Of a DNA stretch of 45,221 bases, positions 16,010-24,357 are shown piece after piece; positions within the stretch are counted from its first letter, which is position 1; each line of letters starts with the position of its first letter. Source of the DNA: Burkholderiales bacterium (GTDB lineage: Bacteria > Pseudomonadota > Gammaproteobacteria > Burkholderiales > Burkholderiaceae_C); contig JAUVXK010000010.1 of assembly GCA_030603635.1 (NCBI GenBank), positions 1 through 45,221 of the forward strand, written 5' to 3'. The position numbers and the translations under genes are program-made. The notes beneath the pieces are model-generated. The model worked only from the letters and a program-made list of their open reading frames with translations, did no database searches and had not been told where the DNA came from.

Positions 16010-17053
16010 TCAGCCGGGGAAGTTGTCGGGGATCTTGGCTTTGGATCGGGCTTCGGTGGAGGTCACCACGTTGCGCCGGACCAGGTCCATCAGGCTCTGG
16101 TCCAGCGTCTGCATGCCGAAGCTGTTGCCGGTCTGGATGGCCGAGTACATCTGCGCCACCTTGTTTTCGCGGATGAGGTTGCGCACCGCGGGTGTGCCGA
16201 TCATGATTTCGTGCGCGGCGACACGGCCGTTACCGTCTGCCGTTTTGAGCAGGGTCTGCGAGATGACTGCCACCAGGGATTCGGAGAGCATGGCGCGCAC
16301 CATCTCCTTCTCTTCCGGCGGGAACACGTCCACGATCCGGTCGATGGTCTTGGCGGCGCTGGAGGTGTGCAGCGTTCCGAACACCAGGTGGCCGGTTTCG
16401 GCGGCGGTCATGGCCAGGCGAATGGTTTCCAGGTCCCGCATCTCGCCCACCAGAATGGCGTCCGGATCCTCGCGCAGGGCGGAGCGCAGCGCGTTCGAGA
16501 AACTCAGCGTCATGGGGCCGACCTCGCGCTGGTTGATCAGGCACTTTTTGGATTCGTGGACGAATTCGATCGGGTCTTCGATCGTGAGGATATGGCCGTA
16601 TTCGTGCTCGTTGAGGTGGTTGACCATGGCAGCCAGGGTGGTGGACTTGCCGGAACCGGTGGGTCCGGTGACAAGGACCAGTCCGCGCGGCTTGAGGGCG
16701 AGTTCGCCGAAGATCTTGGGGCAGTTGAGCTGCTCCAGGGTGAGAATCTTGGACGGGATGGTGCGGAACACGGCTGCCGCACCGCGCTTCTGGTTGAAGG
16801 CGTTGACGCGGAACCGGGCGAGTCCGTCGATTTCGAACGAGAAGTCCACTTCCAGGAACTCCTCGTAGTGCTTGCGCTGCTGGTCCGTCATGATGTCGTA
16901 CACCATGGCGTGCACCTGCTTGTGGTCCAGCGGCTCGACGTTGATGCGCCGCACATCGCCGTGGACCCGTATCATCGGCGGGAGGCCGGCGGAGAGGTGG
17001 AGGTCCGAGGCCTTGTTCTTGGTACTGAAGGCCAGCAGCTGCGTGATGTCCAT
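16010..17053 (-). CDS. pilT: Type IV pilus twitching motility ATPase PilT
   Basis: 347 residues starting MDITQLLAFSTKNKASDLHLS. Walker A is GPTGSGKST (130-138, K136); DAILVGEMRDLETI and TGHLVFGTLHTSSA follow, and the C-terminal region holds the PilT-type AIQTGNSFGMQTLDQSL. It drives pilus depolymerisation, hence twitching, DNA uptake and surface sensing. It is divergent from yggS with only 32 bases between, which is the familiar pilT/yggS arrangement of many proteobacteria. Confidence 0.97.
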   Translation of the reverse strand: MDITQLLAFSTKNKASDLHLSAGLPPMIRVHGDVRRINVEPLDHKQVHAMVYDIMTDQQRKHYEEFLEVDFSFEIDGLARFRVNAFNQKRGAAAVFRTIPSKILTLEQLNCPKIFGELALKPRGLVLVTGPTGSGKSTTLAAMVNHLNEHEYGHILTIEDPIEFVHESKKCLINQREVGPMTLSFSNALRSALREDPDAILVGEMRDLETIRLAMTAAETGHLVFGTLHTSSAAKTIDRIVDVFPPEEKEMVRAMLSESLVAVISQTLLKTADGNGRVAAHEIMIGTPAVRNLIRENKVAQMYSAIQTGNSFGMQTLDQSLMDLVRRNVVTSTEARSKAKIPDNFPG

Positions 17054-17085
17054 CCCGTTTCCCGATATTGATCAATTGTTCCATT

Positions 17086-17793
17086 ATGGCAACGATTTCA
17101 GCCAATCTCCAACTGGTGCGTGAGCGGGTGGCCGCAGCCTGCCGCCGGCATGGGCGTGACCCGGGCAGCGTGTCGTTGCTGGCCGTCTCCAAGACCTTCG
17201 GGGTGGACGCCGTCGCGCAGGCGCATGCCGCCGGCCAGCGCGCCTTCGGCGAGAACTACGTGCAGGAGGGGGTGGACAAGATCGAGGCGGCGCACCGGCT
17301 GGGTCTGGCCGGCCTGGAGTGGCACTGCATCGGGCCGCTGCAGAGCAACAAGACCCGGTCCGTGGCGGAGCACTTCGACTGGGTGCATGCCGTGGACCGG
17401 CTCAAGATCGCACAGCGGCTGAGTGACCACCGCCCGGATGGGCTGCCACCCCTGCAGGTCTGCGTTCAGGTCAACATCGACGGGGGGGCGAGCAAGTCCG
17501 GTGTCGTGCCTGGGGAGGCGCTTGCCCTGGCGCAGGCGGTGGCGGCCCTGCCGCGTCTGCGCTTGCGCGGGCTCATGTGCATCCCCGAACCCGCGTCCGA
17601 CTTCGAATCCGCCCGGGCCGTGTTCGCCCGGGCCGCCGATCTGTTCCGGGTTCTGCAGGCAACGGGTCTGCCGGTGGATACGCTGTCCATGGGCATGAGC
17701 GACGATCTGGAGGCCGCCATTGCGGCCGGCAGCACGATGGTGCGGGTCGGCAGCGCCATCTTTGGCCAACGCAGCTATCCGGCCGGTGGTTGA
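17086..17793 (+). CDS. yggS: YggS/PLPBP-family PLP homeostasis protein
   Basis: 235 residues. PLP-binding Lys is K36 in LLAVSKTFG; GQRAFGENYVQEG, WHCIGPLQSNKT and the phosphate site SMGMSDDLEAAIAAGSTMVRVGSAIFG are intact. The family buffers free pyridoxal phosphate and affects amino-acid balance without known catalysis. I chose the ATG giving MATISANL; an upstream in-frame ATG would add six residues unlike the family. The last 19 bases overlap the convergent hpaR 3' end. Confidence 0.96.
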   Translation: MATISANLQLVRERVAAACRRHGRDPGSVSLLAVSKTFGVDAVAQAHAAGQRAFGENYVQEGVDKIEAAHRLGLAGLEWHCIGPLQSNKTRSVAEHFDWVHAVDRLKIAQRLSDHRPDGLPPLQVCVQVNIDGGASKSGVVPGEALALAQAVAALPRLRLRGLMCIPEPASDFESARAVFARAADLFRVLQATGLPVDTLSMGMSDDLEAAIAAGSTMVRVGSAIFGQRSYPAGG

Positions 17794-18242
17794 GCTGGTG
17801 GCTTGGCGGGAGGGTCAAGCCGCTGGATCAGTCGATCCAGCAGGCGATAGACCTCGTCCGTGAAGGCGGGGCCGAGCGTTTCTTCCAGTTCTCGGTAGGT
17901 GGCCTCGATGCGCGGGGCCAGCCGTTGTGCCAGCGCCGCTCCCTGATCCGAGGCGGACACCAGCACACGCCGCTGGTCGTGTGGCAGTCGTTGTCGGTGG
18001 ATGAGGCCCAGATCCTCCATGCGGGCCAGGATGCCAGCGAGGCTGGGGCTGGACAGGCAGCAGATGTCACCGATCTGTCGTGGCTCCAGAGCGTCGTGTT
18101 CCAGCAGGGCACGCAGGATGCGCCACTGCTGCTCGGTGACGCCCGCGTCGTTGAGGATGGGGCGAAAGCGAACGAACACGGCTTCTCGGGCCTGCAGCAG
18201 CAGCAGGGGCAGGTTGCGGTGCGTGAACGGTGAAGCGGGCAT
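17775..18242 (-). CDS. hpaR: HpaR, MarR-family repressor of the homoprotocatechuate operon
   Basis: 155 residues. It resembles E. coli HpaR: LLLQAREAVFVRFRPIL, LTEQQWRI-like VTEQQWRILRALLEH, and the winged helix with SSPSLAGILARMEDLGLI and HDQRRVLVS. In the family, HpaR represses the meta-cleavage operon until an aromatic acid binds. It is divergent from hpaG1, with a 35-bp palindrome between them. Its 3' end overlaps yggS. The C-terminal tail is Pro-rich (PPAKPPAQPPAG). Confidence 0.93.
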   Translation of the reverse strand: MPASPFTHRNLPLLLLQAREAVFVRFRPILNDAGVTEQQWRILRALLEHDALEPRQIGDICCLSSPSLAGILARMEDLGLIHRQRLPHDQRRVLVSASDQGAALAQRLAPRIEATYRELEETLGPAFTDEVYRLLDRLIQRLDPPAKPPAQPPAG

Positions 18243-18273
18243 GAGCGTTCCGACGAAAGGGCAGGGGTGGGAC

Positions 18274-18303
18274 TTGACTCGCTAATATAGGAGCAAATAA
18301 AAT
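18274..18303 (+). promoter_or_regulatory. Sigma-70 promoter of the hpaG operon
   Basis: -35 TTGACT and -10 TAAAAT are separated by 18 bases. The predicted start is near 18310, about 25 bases before the hpaG1 ATG, which has an AGGA ribosome site. Confidence 0.65.
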
Positions 18304-18316
18304 ACTCACATATTAG
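18282..18316. promoter_or_regulatory. Candidate HpaR operator: 12-base imperfect palindrome
   Basis: Arms CTAATATAGGAG and CTCACATATTAG match in 10 of 12 positions around an 11-base AT-rich spacer. The outer seven pairs are perfect. The palindrome covers the spacer, -10 box and start of the hpaG promoter, so occupancy would block transcription. Confidence 0.65.
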
Positions 18317-18334
18317 TAAATTACAGGATGCCTC

Positions 18335-19033
18335 ATGCATGCTATGCCTGCGATTCCGTTGGCACCCCACCGTCTCTCGGGCGTGGTGTACGGCGTGCTG
18401 TTCAATCACACGCCTGCACTGGCCGCTCTGGGTGAGCAGGTGAACCGGGCGCCCTACCAGGGGGCTCCCAAGGCGCCGGTGTTGTACCTGAAGCCGCGCA
18501 ACACGCTGGTCGGTGATGGCGCTGAGGTGTCTGTCCCGGCCGAGGCGCCGGAGCTGGAGGTGGGGGCCGCATTGGGGGTGGTCATTGGCCGCCCGTCGTG
18601 CAAACTCACATTGACCAATGCCCTTGATCATGTGGCGGGCTACACCGTGGTCAACGATGTGAGCGTGCCGCATGACAGCTACTACCGGCCTTCTGTGCGT
18701 TTCAAGGCTCGTGATGGTTTCTGCCCGATCGGACCTGATGTCGTGCCGCGCCACAGAGTGCAGCATCCCGATGCCCTGCGTGTACGGGTCATGGTGGATG
18801 GCGTTCTGCGGCAAGAGACCACGACCGGTGAGCGAATCCGCGGCCTGGCCCAGTTGCTGGTCGACGTCACCGACTTCATGACCTTGCAGCCTGGCGACGT
18901 ACTGATGACAGGCGTGGCTGCCGGTGCCCCCCGAGCGAAGGCGGGACAGGAGGTCATGATCGACATCGAAGGCGTGGGATGCCTGCGCAACCGCTTTGTG
19001 GCCGAATCCGTGATCCCGGGAGACCACGCATGA
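18335..19033 (+). CDS. hpaG1: HpaG1: N-terminal-type subunit of OPET decarboxylase/HHDD isomerase
   Basis: 232 residues, FAH fold. It corresponds to the N-terminal half of E. coli HpaG (HpcE): VLYLKPRNTLVGDG, HVAGYTVVNDVSVP, SYYRPSVRFKARDGFCPIG and LQPGDVLMTG. With the partner it decarboxylates 5-oxopent-3-ene-1,2,5-tricarboxylate and isomerises the product. In E. coli the two halves are one 429-residue protein; here they are separate genes overlapping by ATGA. The ATG at 18335 has AGGA six bases upstream; a second Met at codon 4 is possible. Confidence 0.93.
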   Translation: MHAMPAIPLAPHRLSGVVYGVLFNHTPALAALGEQVNRAPYQGAPKAPVLYLKPRNTLVGDGAEVSVPAEAPELEVGAALGVVIGRPSCKLTLTNALDHVAGYTVVNDVSVPHDSYYRPSVRFKARDGFCPIGPDVVPRHRVQHPDALRVRVMVDGVLRQETTTGERIRGLAQLLVDVTDFMTLQPGDVLMTGVAAGAPRAKAGQEVMIDIEGVGCLRNRFVAESVIPGDHA

Positions 19034-19797
19034 AGACTGCTCGCGTGGCCTACGCAGGCGCTCTCCACACGGCCTCCCCGCATGGGGCGGATCTGCGGCT
19101 GACCGATGGGCGCATCGTCTCGGAAGAGGCCGTGGTCTGGTTGCCACCGTTCGAAGTCGGCACCGTCATCGCCTTGGGCCTGAACTACGCTGATCACCTC
19201 AAGGAGTTGTCCAAAGAGCTGACGGTCACGGCCAAAGACGAGCCACTGGTGTTCCTGAAGGGACCCGGCAGTCTCATCGGGCATCGGGGGCAGACGCGTC
19301 GACCCAACGGCGTGGGCTTCATGCACTACGAGTGCGAACTGGCGGTGGTCATTGGCAAGACCGCCAGGCACGTGAAAGCCGCCCATGCGATGCAGCACGT
19401 GGCGGGTTACACCGTGTGCAACGACTACGCGATTCGCGACTACCTGGAGAACTGGTACCGCCCCAACCTGCGCGTGAAAAATCGCGATGGCGGCACCGTG
19501 CTCGGCCCCTGGTTCGTGGATGCGGAGGATGTTCCCAACCCACACAACCTGAGATTGCGTACCCTGGTCAACGGCAAGGTGACCCAGGAGGGCACAACCG
19601 CCAACATGGTCAACGACATCCCAACGTTGATTGAATACCTCAGCGGCTTCATGACCTTGCAGGCCGGTGACGTGATCCTGACCGGCACGCCCGATGGCGT
19701 GGTGAACGTGAACGTGGGCGACGAGGTCGTCACAGAAATTGAAGGCATCGGCCGCCTCGTCAACACCATCGTGGGCGACGAGGCGTTCGGTCGCTGA
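19030..19797 (+). CDS. hpaG2: HpaG2: C-terminal-type subunit of OPET decarboxylase/HHDD isomerase
   Basis: 255 residues, FAH fold, matching the C-terminal half of E. coli HpaG: ALGLNYADHLKEL, EPLVFLKGPGSL, GYTVCNDYAIRDYLENWYRP and VILTGTPDGV. The metal-binding acidic set HYECELAVVIG plus the later Asp is intact, whereas HpaG1 has ELEVGAALGVVIG in that place, so this subunit probably holds the catalytic metal. It is translationally coupled to hpaG1. The start is the ATG in the four-base overlap; a longer reading inside hpaG1 has no family support. Confidence 0.94.
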   Translation: MKTARVAYAGALHTASPHGADLRLTDGRIVSEEAVVWLPPFEVGTVIALGLNYADHLKELSKELTVTAKDEPLVFLKGPGSLIGHRGQTRRPNGVGFMHYECELAVVIGKTARHVKAAHAMQHVAGYTVCNDYAIRDYLENWYRPNLRVKNRDGGTVLGPWFVDAEDVPNPHNLRLRTLVNGKVTQEGTTANMVNDIPTLIEYLSGFMTLQAGDVILTGTPDGVVNVNVGDEVVTEIEGIGRLVNTIVGDEAFGR

Positions 19798-19818
19798 AAG
19801 CATTCCTCAGGAGAAAAC

Positions 19819-21288
19819 ATGCGCATCGATCATCTGATCAACGGCCAGAGCGTGGCCGGCACCGACTATTTCGACACCATCAACCCGGCCACCCAGGAGG
19901 TGCTTGCCGAAGTGGCCAGGGGTGGAGAAGCGGAAGTCAACGCGGCCGTGGCGGCAGCGAAGGCGGCGTTTCCAGCATGGGCCAACCAACCTGCGGCTGA
20001 GCGCGCCAAATTGATTCGCAACCTCGGTGATCTGATTGCGAAGCATGTGCCCGAAATCGCCAAGACCGAAACCCGGGACTGCGGCCAGACCATCAGCCAG
20101 ACCGGCAAGCAGTTGGTCCCGCGCGCCGCCGACAACTTCCACTACTTCGCCGAGATGTGCACCCGCGTGGACGGCCACACCTACCCCACGTCCACGCACC
20201 TGAACTACACCCTGTTTCATCCGGTGGGCGTGTGTGCGCTCATCAGTCCGTGGAACGTGCCCTTCATGACGGCCACGTGGAAGGTGGCTCCGTGTCTGGC
20301 GTTCGGCAACACGGCGGTGCTGAAGATGAGCGAACTCAGCCCCCTGACTGCGGCGCGTCTGGGCGAGCTGGCGCTGGAGGCGGGCATCCCTGCAGGGGTG
20401 CTGAACATCGTGCACGGGTATGGGCAGGAAGCCGGCGAGCCGCTCGTGGCGCACCCGGATGTGCGGGCCATCAGCTTCACCGGTTCCACCGCCACGGGCA
20501 ACCGCATCGTGAAGGCAGCCGGCTTGAAGAAGTTCAGCATGGAACTGGGCGGCAAGAGCCCGTTCGTGATCTTCGACGACGCCGACCTGGACCGTGCGCT
20601 GGACGCCGCCGTGTTCATGATCTTCAGCAACAACGGCGAGCGCTGCACGGCGGGCAGCCGCATTCTGGTGCAGCAGAGCATCTACGCCGACTTCGCGGCC
20701 AAATTTGCCGAGCGTGCCAGGCGCATCGTGGTCGGTGACCCGCTCGATGAAAAAACCATTGTTGGCCCGATGATCAGTCGGGGTCACCTGGCCAAGGTGC
20801 GCAGCTACATCGAACTGGGCCCGAAGGAAGGCGCCACGCTGCTGTGCGGCGGGCTGGACCGCCCGTCTTACGCGCCCGAGCTGCCCGCCCATGTGGCGCA
20901 AGGCAACTACGTGTGGCCTACGGTGTTCGCAGACGTGGACAACCGCATGCGCATTGCGCAGGAAGAAATCTTCGGTCCCGTGGCCTGCCTGATCCCGTTC
21001 CGCGACGAAGCGCACGCGATTGAACTGGCCAACGACATTCAGTACGGCCTGTCCAGCTACGTGTGGACCGAGAACATTGGCCGTGGGCACCGCGTGGCGG
21101 CAGCCATCGAGGCGGGCATGTGCTTCGTCAACAGCCAGAACGTGCGCGATCTGCGCCAACCCTTTGGCGGCACCAAGGCCAGCGGTACGGGGCGCGAAGG
21201 TGGCACCTGGAGTTACGAGGTGTTTCTGGAGCCCAAGAACGTGGCGGTTTCCCTTGGGGCACACCATATTCCCCACTGGGGCGTTTGA
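19819..21288 (+). CDS. hpaE: 5-carboxymethyl-2-hydroxymuconate semialdehyde dehydrogenase
   Basis: 489 residues, aldehyde dehydrogenase family. General base E242 lies in MELGGKSP and nucleophile C276 in NNGERCTAGS; the NAD site has SPWNVPFM and SFTGSTATG. It oxidises the ring-cleavage aldehyde CHMS to CHM using NAD, step two after ring opening. CAGGAG precedes the ATG. It lies 21 bases after hpaG2 and 23 before hpaD. Confidence 0.95.
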   Translation: MRIDHLINGQSVAGTDYFDTINPATQEVLAEVARGGEAEVNAAVAAAKAAFPAWANQPAAERAKLIRNLGDLIAKHVPEIAKTETRDCGQTISQTGKQLVPRAADNFHYFAEMCTRVDGHTYPTSTHLNYTLFHPVGVCALISPWNVPFMTATWKVAPCLAFGNTAVLKMSELSPLTAARLGELALEAGIPAGVLNIVHGYGQEAGEPLVAHPDVRAISFTGSTATGNRIVKAAGLKKFSMELGGKSPFVIFDDADLDRALDAAVFMIFSNNGERCTAGSRILVQQSIYADFAAKFAERARRIVVGDPLDEKTIVGPMISRGHLAKVRSYIELGPKEGATLLCGGLDRPSYAPELPAHVAQGNYVWPTVFADVDNRMRIAQEEIFGPVACLIPFRDEAHAIELANDIQYGLSSYVWTENIGRGHRVAAAIEAGMCFVNSQNVRDLRQPFGGTKASGTGREGGTWSYEVFLEPKNVAVSLGAHHIPHWGV

Positions 21289-21311
21289 ACACATTCAGCA
21301 GGAGACACACC

Positions 21312-22238
21312 ATGGGCAAAGTCGCACTGGTCGGCAAGATCACCCACGTGCCGTCGATGTACCTCAGCGAGCTGGACGGCCCGCGCAAGGGCACGCGGCA
21401 GGACGCCATCGACGGCCACAAGGAAATCGCGCGCCGCTGCAAGGCACTGGGGGTGGACACCATCGTCGTGTTCGACACCCACTGGCTGGTCAACGCCAAC
21501 TACCACATCAACTGCGCCCCCAGCTGGCAAGGCACCTACACCAGCAACGAACTGCCGCACTTCATCAGCAACATGCCGTTCGCCATTCCCGGCAACCCGG
21601 AACTGGGGCAACTGCTGGCCAAGGTGTGCAACGAGCACCAGGTGGAGACGCTGGCCCACCACGCCACCACGCTCGACCCCGAATACGGCACCCTGGTGCC
21701 CATGCGCTACATGAACGAAGACCAGCACTTCAAGGCGGTTTCCGTGTCGGCCCTGTGCACCGTGCACTACCTGAACGACAGCGCTCGCCTGGGCTGGGCC
21801 ATGCGCAAGGCCGTGGAGGAGCACTACGACGGCACCGTGGCCTTCCTGGCCAGCGGCTCGCTGAGCCACCGCTTCGCGCAGAACGGCCTGGCGCCGGAAT
21901 ACGCCTTCAAGATCTGGAGCCCCTTCCTGGAACAGCTCGACCGCCGCGTGGTGGAGATGTGGCAGCAAGGCCAGTGGAAAGACTTCTGCGAAATGCTGCC
22001 CGAATACGCCAGCAAGGGCCATGGCGAAGGCTTCATGCACGACACCGCCATGATGCTGGGCGTGCTGGGCTGGAGCGAGTACCAGGGCCGCGCCGAGGTG
22101 ATCACGCCTTACTTTGGCGCTTCGGGCACGGGGCAGATCACCGCCGTGTTCCCCGTTGACCCCGTGACCGGCAAGGCCATTCCAGCAGCCCAGGCCTCCC
22201 GGGCTGACGGCTACACCTCTGTCGCCACACGGCTTTGA
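21312..22238 (+). CDS. hpaD: 3,4-dihydroxyphenylacetate 2,3-dioxygenase
   Basis: 308 residues, LigB-type (class III) extradiol dioxygenase. The start MGKVALVGKITHVPSMYLSE is typical. Metal-site regions are visible in HVPSMY, TIVVFDTHW and the HHATTLDPEYGTLVPM segment; FLASGSLSHRF follows. It opens the homoprotocatechuate ring between C2 and C3 with Fe(II) or Mn(II), giving CHMS. GGAGA precedes the ATG. Longer upstream readings overlap hpaE and lack similarity. Confidence 0.94.
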   Translation: MGKVALVGKITHVPSMYLSELDGPRKGTRQDAIDGHKEIARRCKALGVDTIVVFDTHWLVNANYHINCAPSWQGTYTSNELPHFISNMPFAIPGNPELGQLLAKVCNEHQVETLAHHATTLDPEYGTLVPMRYMNEDQHFKAVSVSALCTVHYLNDSARLGWAMRKAVEEHYDGTVAFLASGSLSHRFAQNGLAPEYAFKIWSPFLEQLDRRVVEMWQQGQWKDFCEMLPEYASKGHGEGFMHDTAMMLGVLGWSEYQGRAEVITPYFGASGTGQITAVFPVDPVTGKAIPAAQASRADGYTSVATRL

Positions 22239-22252
22239 AGGCACACGTCGCC

Positions 22253-22702
22253 ATGCCCCACCTCGTCATCCTCTACACACCCAACCTCGACCGCCCTGTC
22301 GATGAGGGTGGCTGCGACATGTCGGCCCTGTGCCGCGCCCTGGCCGACACCATGCTCGCCGTGCGCGACGAAGACGACCGCCAGGTCTTCCCCACCGGCG
22401 GCACGCGTGTGCTCGCCTACCCTGCCGCGCATTGCGCCGTCGCAGATGGTGGAACGGCGGGCCGTGCAGCGGGGGGCGACGGCGACTACGCCTTCGTCTA
22501 CCTCAACCTGCGCATGGGCCGGGGCCGCAGCGCCGCCACGCACCGCAAGGTCGGCGACGCGCTGCTCATGGCCACGAAATCGCACTTCCAGCCGCTGTTC
22601 TCGCGGCGCCACATCGGCGTCACGCTGCAGATCGACGAAGGCCAGGAGGTCTTCGACGCCAAGCACAGCAACCTCCACCCCCTGTTCACCCCCAAGGCCT
22701 GA
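22253..22702 (+). CDS. hpaF: 5-carboxymethyl-2-hydroxymuconate isomerase
   Basis: 149 residues, tautomerase (MIF) superfamily. The start MPHLVILYTPNLD leaves Pro1 after Met removal, the catalytic base of the family. DYAFVYLNLRMGRGRS matches the conserved core of E. coli HpaF. It is about 20 residues longer than the E. coli enzyme, with a Gly/Ala-rich insert (about 64-75) and an extended C-terminus. It isomerises CHM to OPET. It is tightly spaced, three bases from hpaH. Confidence 0.9.
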   Translation: MPHLVILYTPNLDRPVDEGGCDMSALCRALADTMLAVRDEDDRQVFPTGGTRVLAYPAAHCAVADGGTAGRAAGGDGDYAFVYLNLRMGRGRSAATHRKVGDALLMATKSHFQPLFSRRHIGVTLQIDEGQEVFDAKHSNLHPLFTPKA

Positions 22703-22705
22703 CCC

Positions 22706-23521
22706 ATGCTGTCCGACGCACAGATCCAGGAACTCGCCGCCGAACTGGACCACAGCCAGAAGGCCCGCGTGCAGGTCGAACACTTCTCCAAACGCTTCCC
22801 CGGCATGACGCTGGAAGACGGCTACCGCATCAGCCGCGCCTGGGTGGCACTGCAGCTGGCCGAAGGCAGGCATGTCATCGGACACAAGATCGGCCTCACC
22901 TCGCGCGCCATGCAGCAGGCCAGCCAGATCGACGAGCCCGACTACGGCACCCTGCTCGACGACATGCTCTACACCTGCACACCCGGCCAGGTGCTGGACA
23001 TCCCCACCAGCCGCTTCCTCAAGCCCCGCGTGGAGGTGGAACTGGCCTTCGTGCTCAAGGCGCCGCTGCAAGGCCCCCACGTGACCGTGGAACAGGTTCT
23101 GGACGCCACCGAATACGTCACCCCCGCCATCGAGATCATCGACGCGCGAATCGAGCAGTTCGACCGCCAGACCCAGGTCATGCGCAAGGTGTTCGACACC
23201 ATCAGCGACAACGCGGCCAACGCCGGCATCGTGGTAGGTGCGGGCCGCGCTGCGCCGCGCGAACTGGACCTGCCCTGGTGCGGCGCCATCCTGCGGCAGA
23301 ACGGGGTGGTGGAAGAAACCGGGCTGGCCGCAGGCGTCCAGGGCGACCCGGCCATCGGCATTGCGTGGCTGGCCAACAAGCTGGCGCCCTGGGGCGAGCG
23401 GCTGGAAGCCGGGCAGACTGTGCTGGCAGGCTCGTTCACGCGCCCCGTGGCCGCACGCCCAGGTGACCTGTTCGACGCCGACTACGGCCCGCTTGGCCGC
23501 CTGCAGTTCCGCTTCGTCTGA
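22706..23521 (+). CDS. hpaH: 2-oxo-hept-4-ene-1,7-dioate hydratase
   Basis: 271 residues, MhpD/HpaH hydratase family. Core motifs are [35 protein letters not shown] and [12 protein letters not shown]-like [15 protein letters not shown]. It adds water to the dienoate, producing 4-hydroxy-2-oxoheptane-1,7-dioate for HpaI. A Mg2+-binding acidic cluster (VEVELAFVL) is intact. Between it and hpaI, an unexpected class II aldolase gene is inserted. Confidence 0.94.
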   Translation: MLSDAQIQELAAELDHSQKARVQVEHFSKRFPGMTLEDGYRISRAWVALQLAEGRHVIGHKIGLTSRAMQQASQIDEPDYGTLLDDMLYTCTPGQVLDIPTSRFLKPRVEVELAFVLKAPLQGPHVTVEQVLDATEYVTPAIEIIDARIEQFDRQTQVMRKVFDTISDNAANAGIVVGAGRAAPRELDLPWCGAILRQNGVVEETGLAAGVQGDPAIGIAWLANKLAPWGERLEAGQTVLAGSFTRPVAARPGDLFDADYGPLGRLQFRFV

Positions 23522-23551
23522 GCACCCAAAAACACGCCGGAGACAAACCCC

Positions 23552-24313
23552 ATGGAATCCCCCTACATCCGCCCCGCACGCTTCAGCCCCGAGGAGTGGG
23601 ACGCCCGCGTCAAGCTCGCCGCCACCTACCGCATCTTTGCCCACCTGGGCTGGGCGGAGCTGATCTACAACCACATCTCGTTGCGCGTGCCGGGCGCCGA
23701 ACCACACTTCCTCATCAACCCCTTCGGCCTGCACTACAGCGAGGTCACCGCCTCCAACCTGGTGAAGGTGGACATCGAAGGCAACATCGTCGGCCACTCC
23801 GACTGGCCCATCAACCCGGCAGGGTTCACCTTCCATGGTGCCATCCACGCGGCCATGCCTGAAGCCCACTGCGTGATGCACGTGCACACCACCCCCACGC
23901 TGGCCGTGTGCTGCACGCAGGAAGGCCTGTCCTACACCAACTTCTACGCCGCGCAACTGTGGGACCAGGTGGCCTACCACGAGTTCGAGGGCATCACCGT
24001 GCACCTGGACGAAGGCCAACGCATTCTGGACAGCGCTGGCGGCAAGCCCGTGTTGCTGCTGCGCAACCATGGGCCTGTGGTCATCGGCCGCACACTGGCA
24101 CAAGCCTTCAACCTGATGTGGCTGGTGCAGCGCGCCTGCGAGGTGCAGGTGGCATCTCAGGCGCTGGGGCCGCTGCGCCCCATTCCTGTGCCGGTGCTGG
24201 AAAAATGCGTGCGCGACTCCCTCAACTTCAACCCCAACTTTGGTGCCGGTGAAGACTCCTTCGCTGCCATGCAAAGACTCATCGACCGGGTCAACCCCGG
24301 TTATGCTGTGTGA
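23552..24313 (+). CDS. Class II aldolase/adducin family protein inside the hpa operon
   Basis: 253 residues. The zinc-binding pattern of the family is present: HVHTTPT and the later [10 protein letters not shown], with [10 protein letters not shown] near the N-terminus. Characterised relatives include L-fuculose and L-ribulose phosphate aldolases and some aromatic-acid decarboxylases. It is unrelated in fold to HpaI, which performs the aldol cleavage of this pathway. A GGAG ribosome site precedes the ATG and it lies 30 bases after hpaH, so it belongs to the operon. Its role could be an accessory decarboxylation or handling of a side-chain-modified substrate; this is inference. Confidence 0.85.
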   Translation: MESPYIRPARFSPEEWDARVKLAATYRIFAHLGWAELIYNHISLRVPGAEPHFLINPFGLHYSEVTASNLVKVDIEGNIVGHSDWPINPAGFTFHGAIHAAMPEAHCVMHVHTTPTLAVCCTQEGLSYTNFYAAQLWDQVAYHEFEGITVHLDEGQRILDSAGGKPVLLLRNHGPVVIGRTLAQAFNLMWLVQRACEVQVASQALGPLRPIPVPVLEKCVRDSLNFNPNFGAGEDSFAAMQRLIDRVNPGYAV

Positions 24314-24357
24314 GGCCCGAAGCGTTTCACCCCTTGCACTTTGAACTGGATCCGGCG

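Noticed and set aside
14831-17071. Very long open frame on the plus strand opposite pilU and pilT
   Set aside because: It is the antisense shadow of two fully recognisable ATPase genes in GC-rich DNA; its Gly/His/Val-rich product has no domain I can see.
17067-17076. ATTGATCAAT palindrome between pilT and yggS as an FNR site
   Set aside because: It lacks the four-base spacer of an FNR box; a 10-base palindrome alone is not enough.
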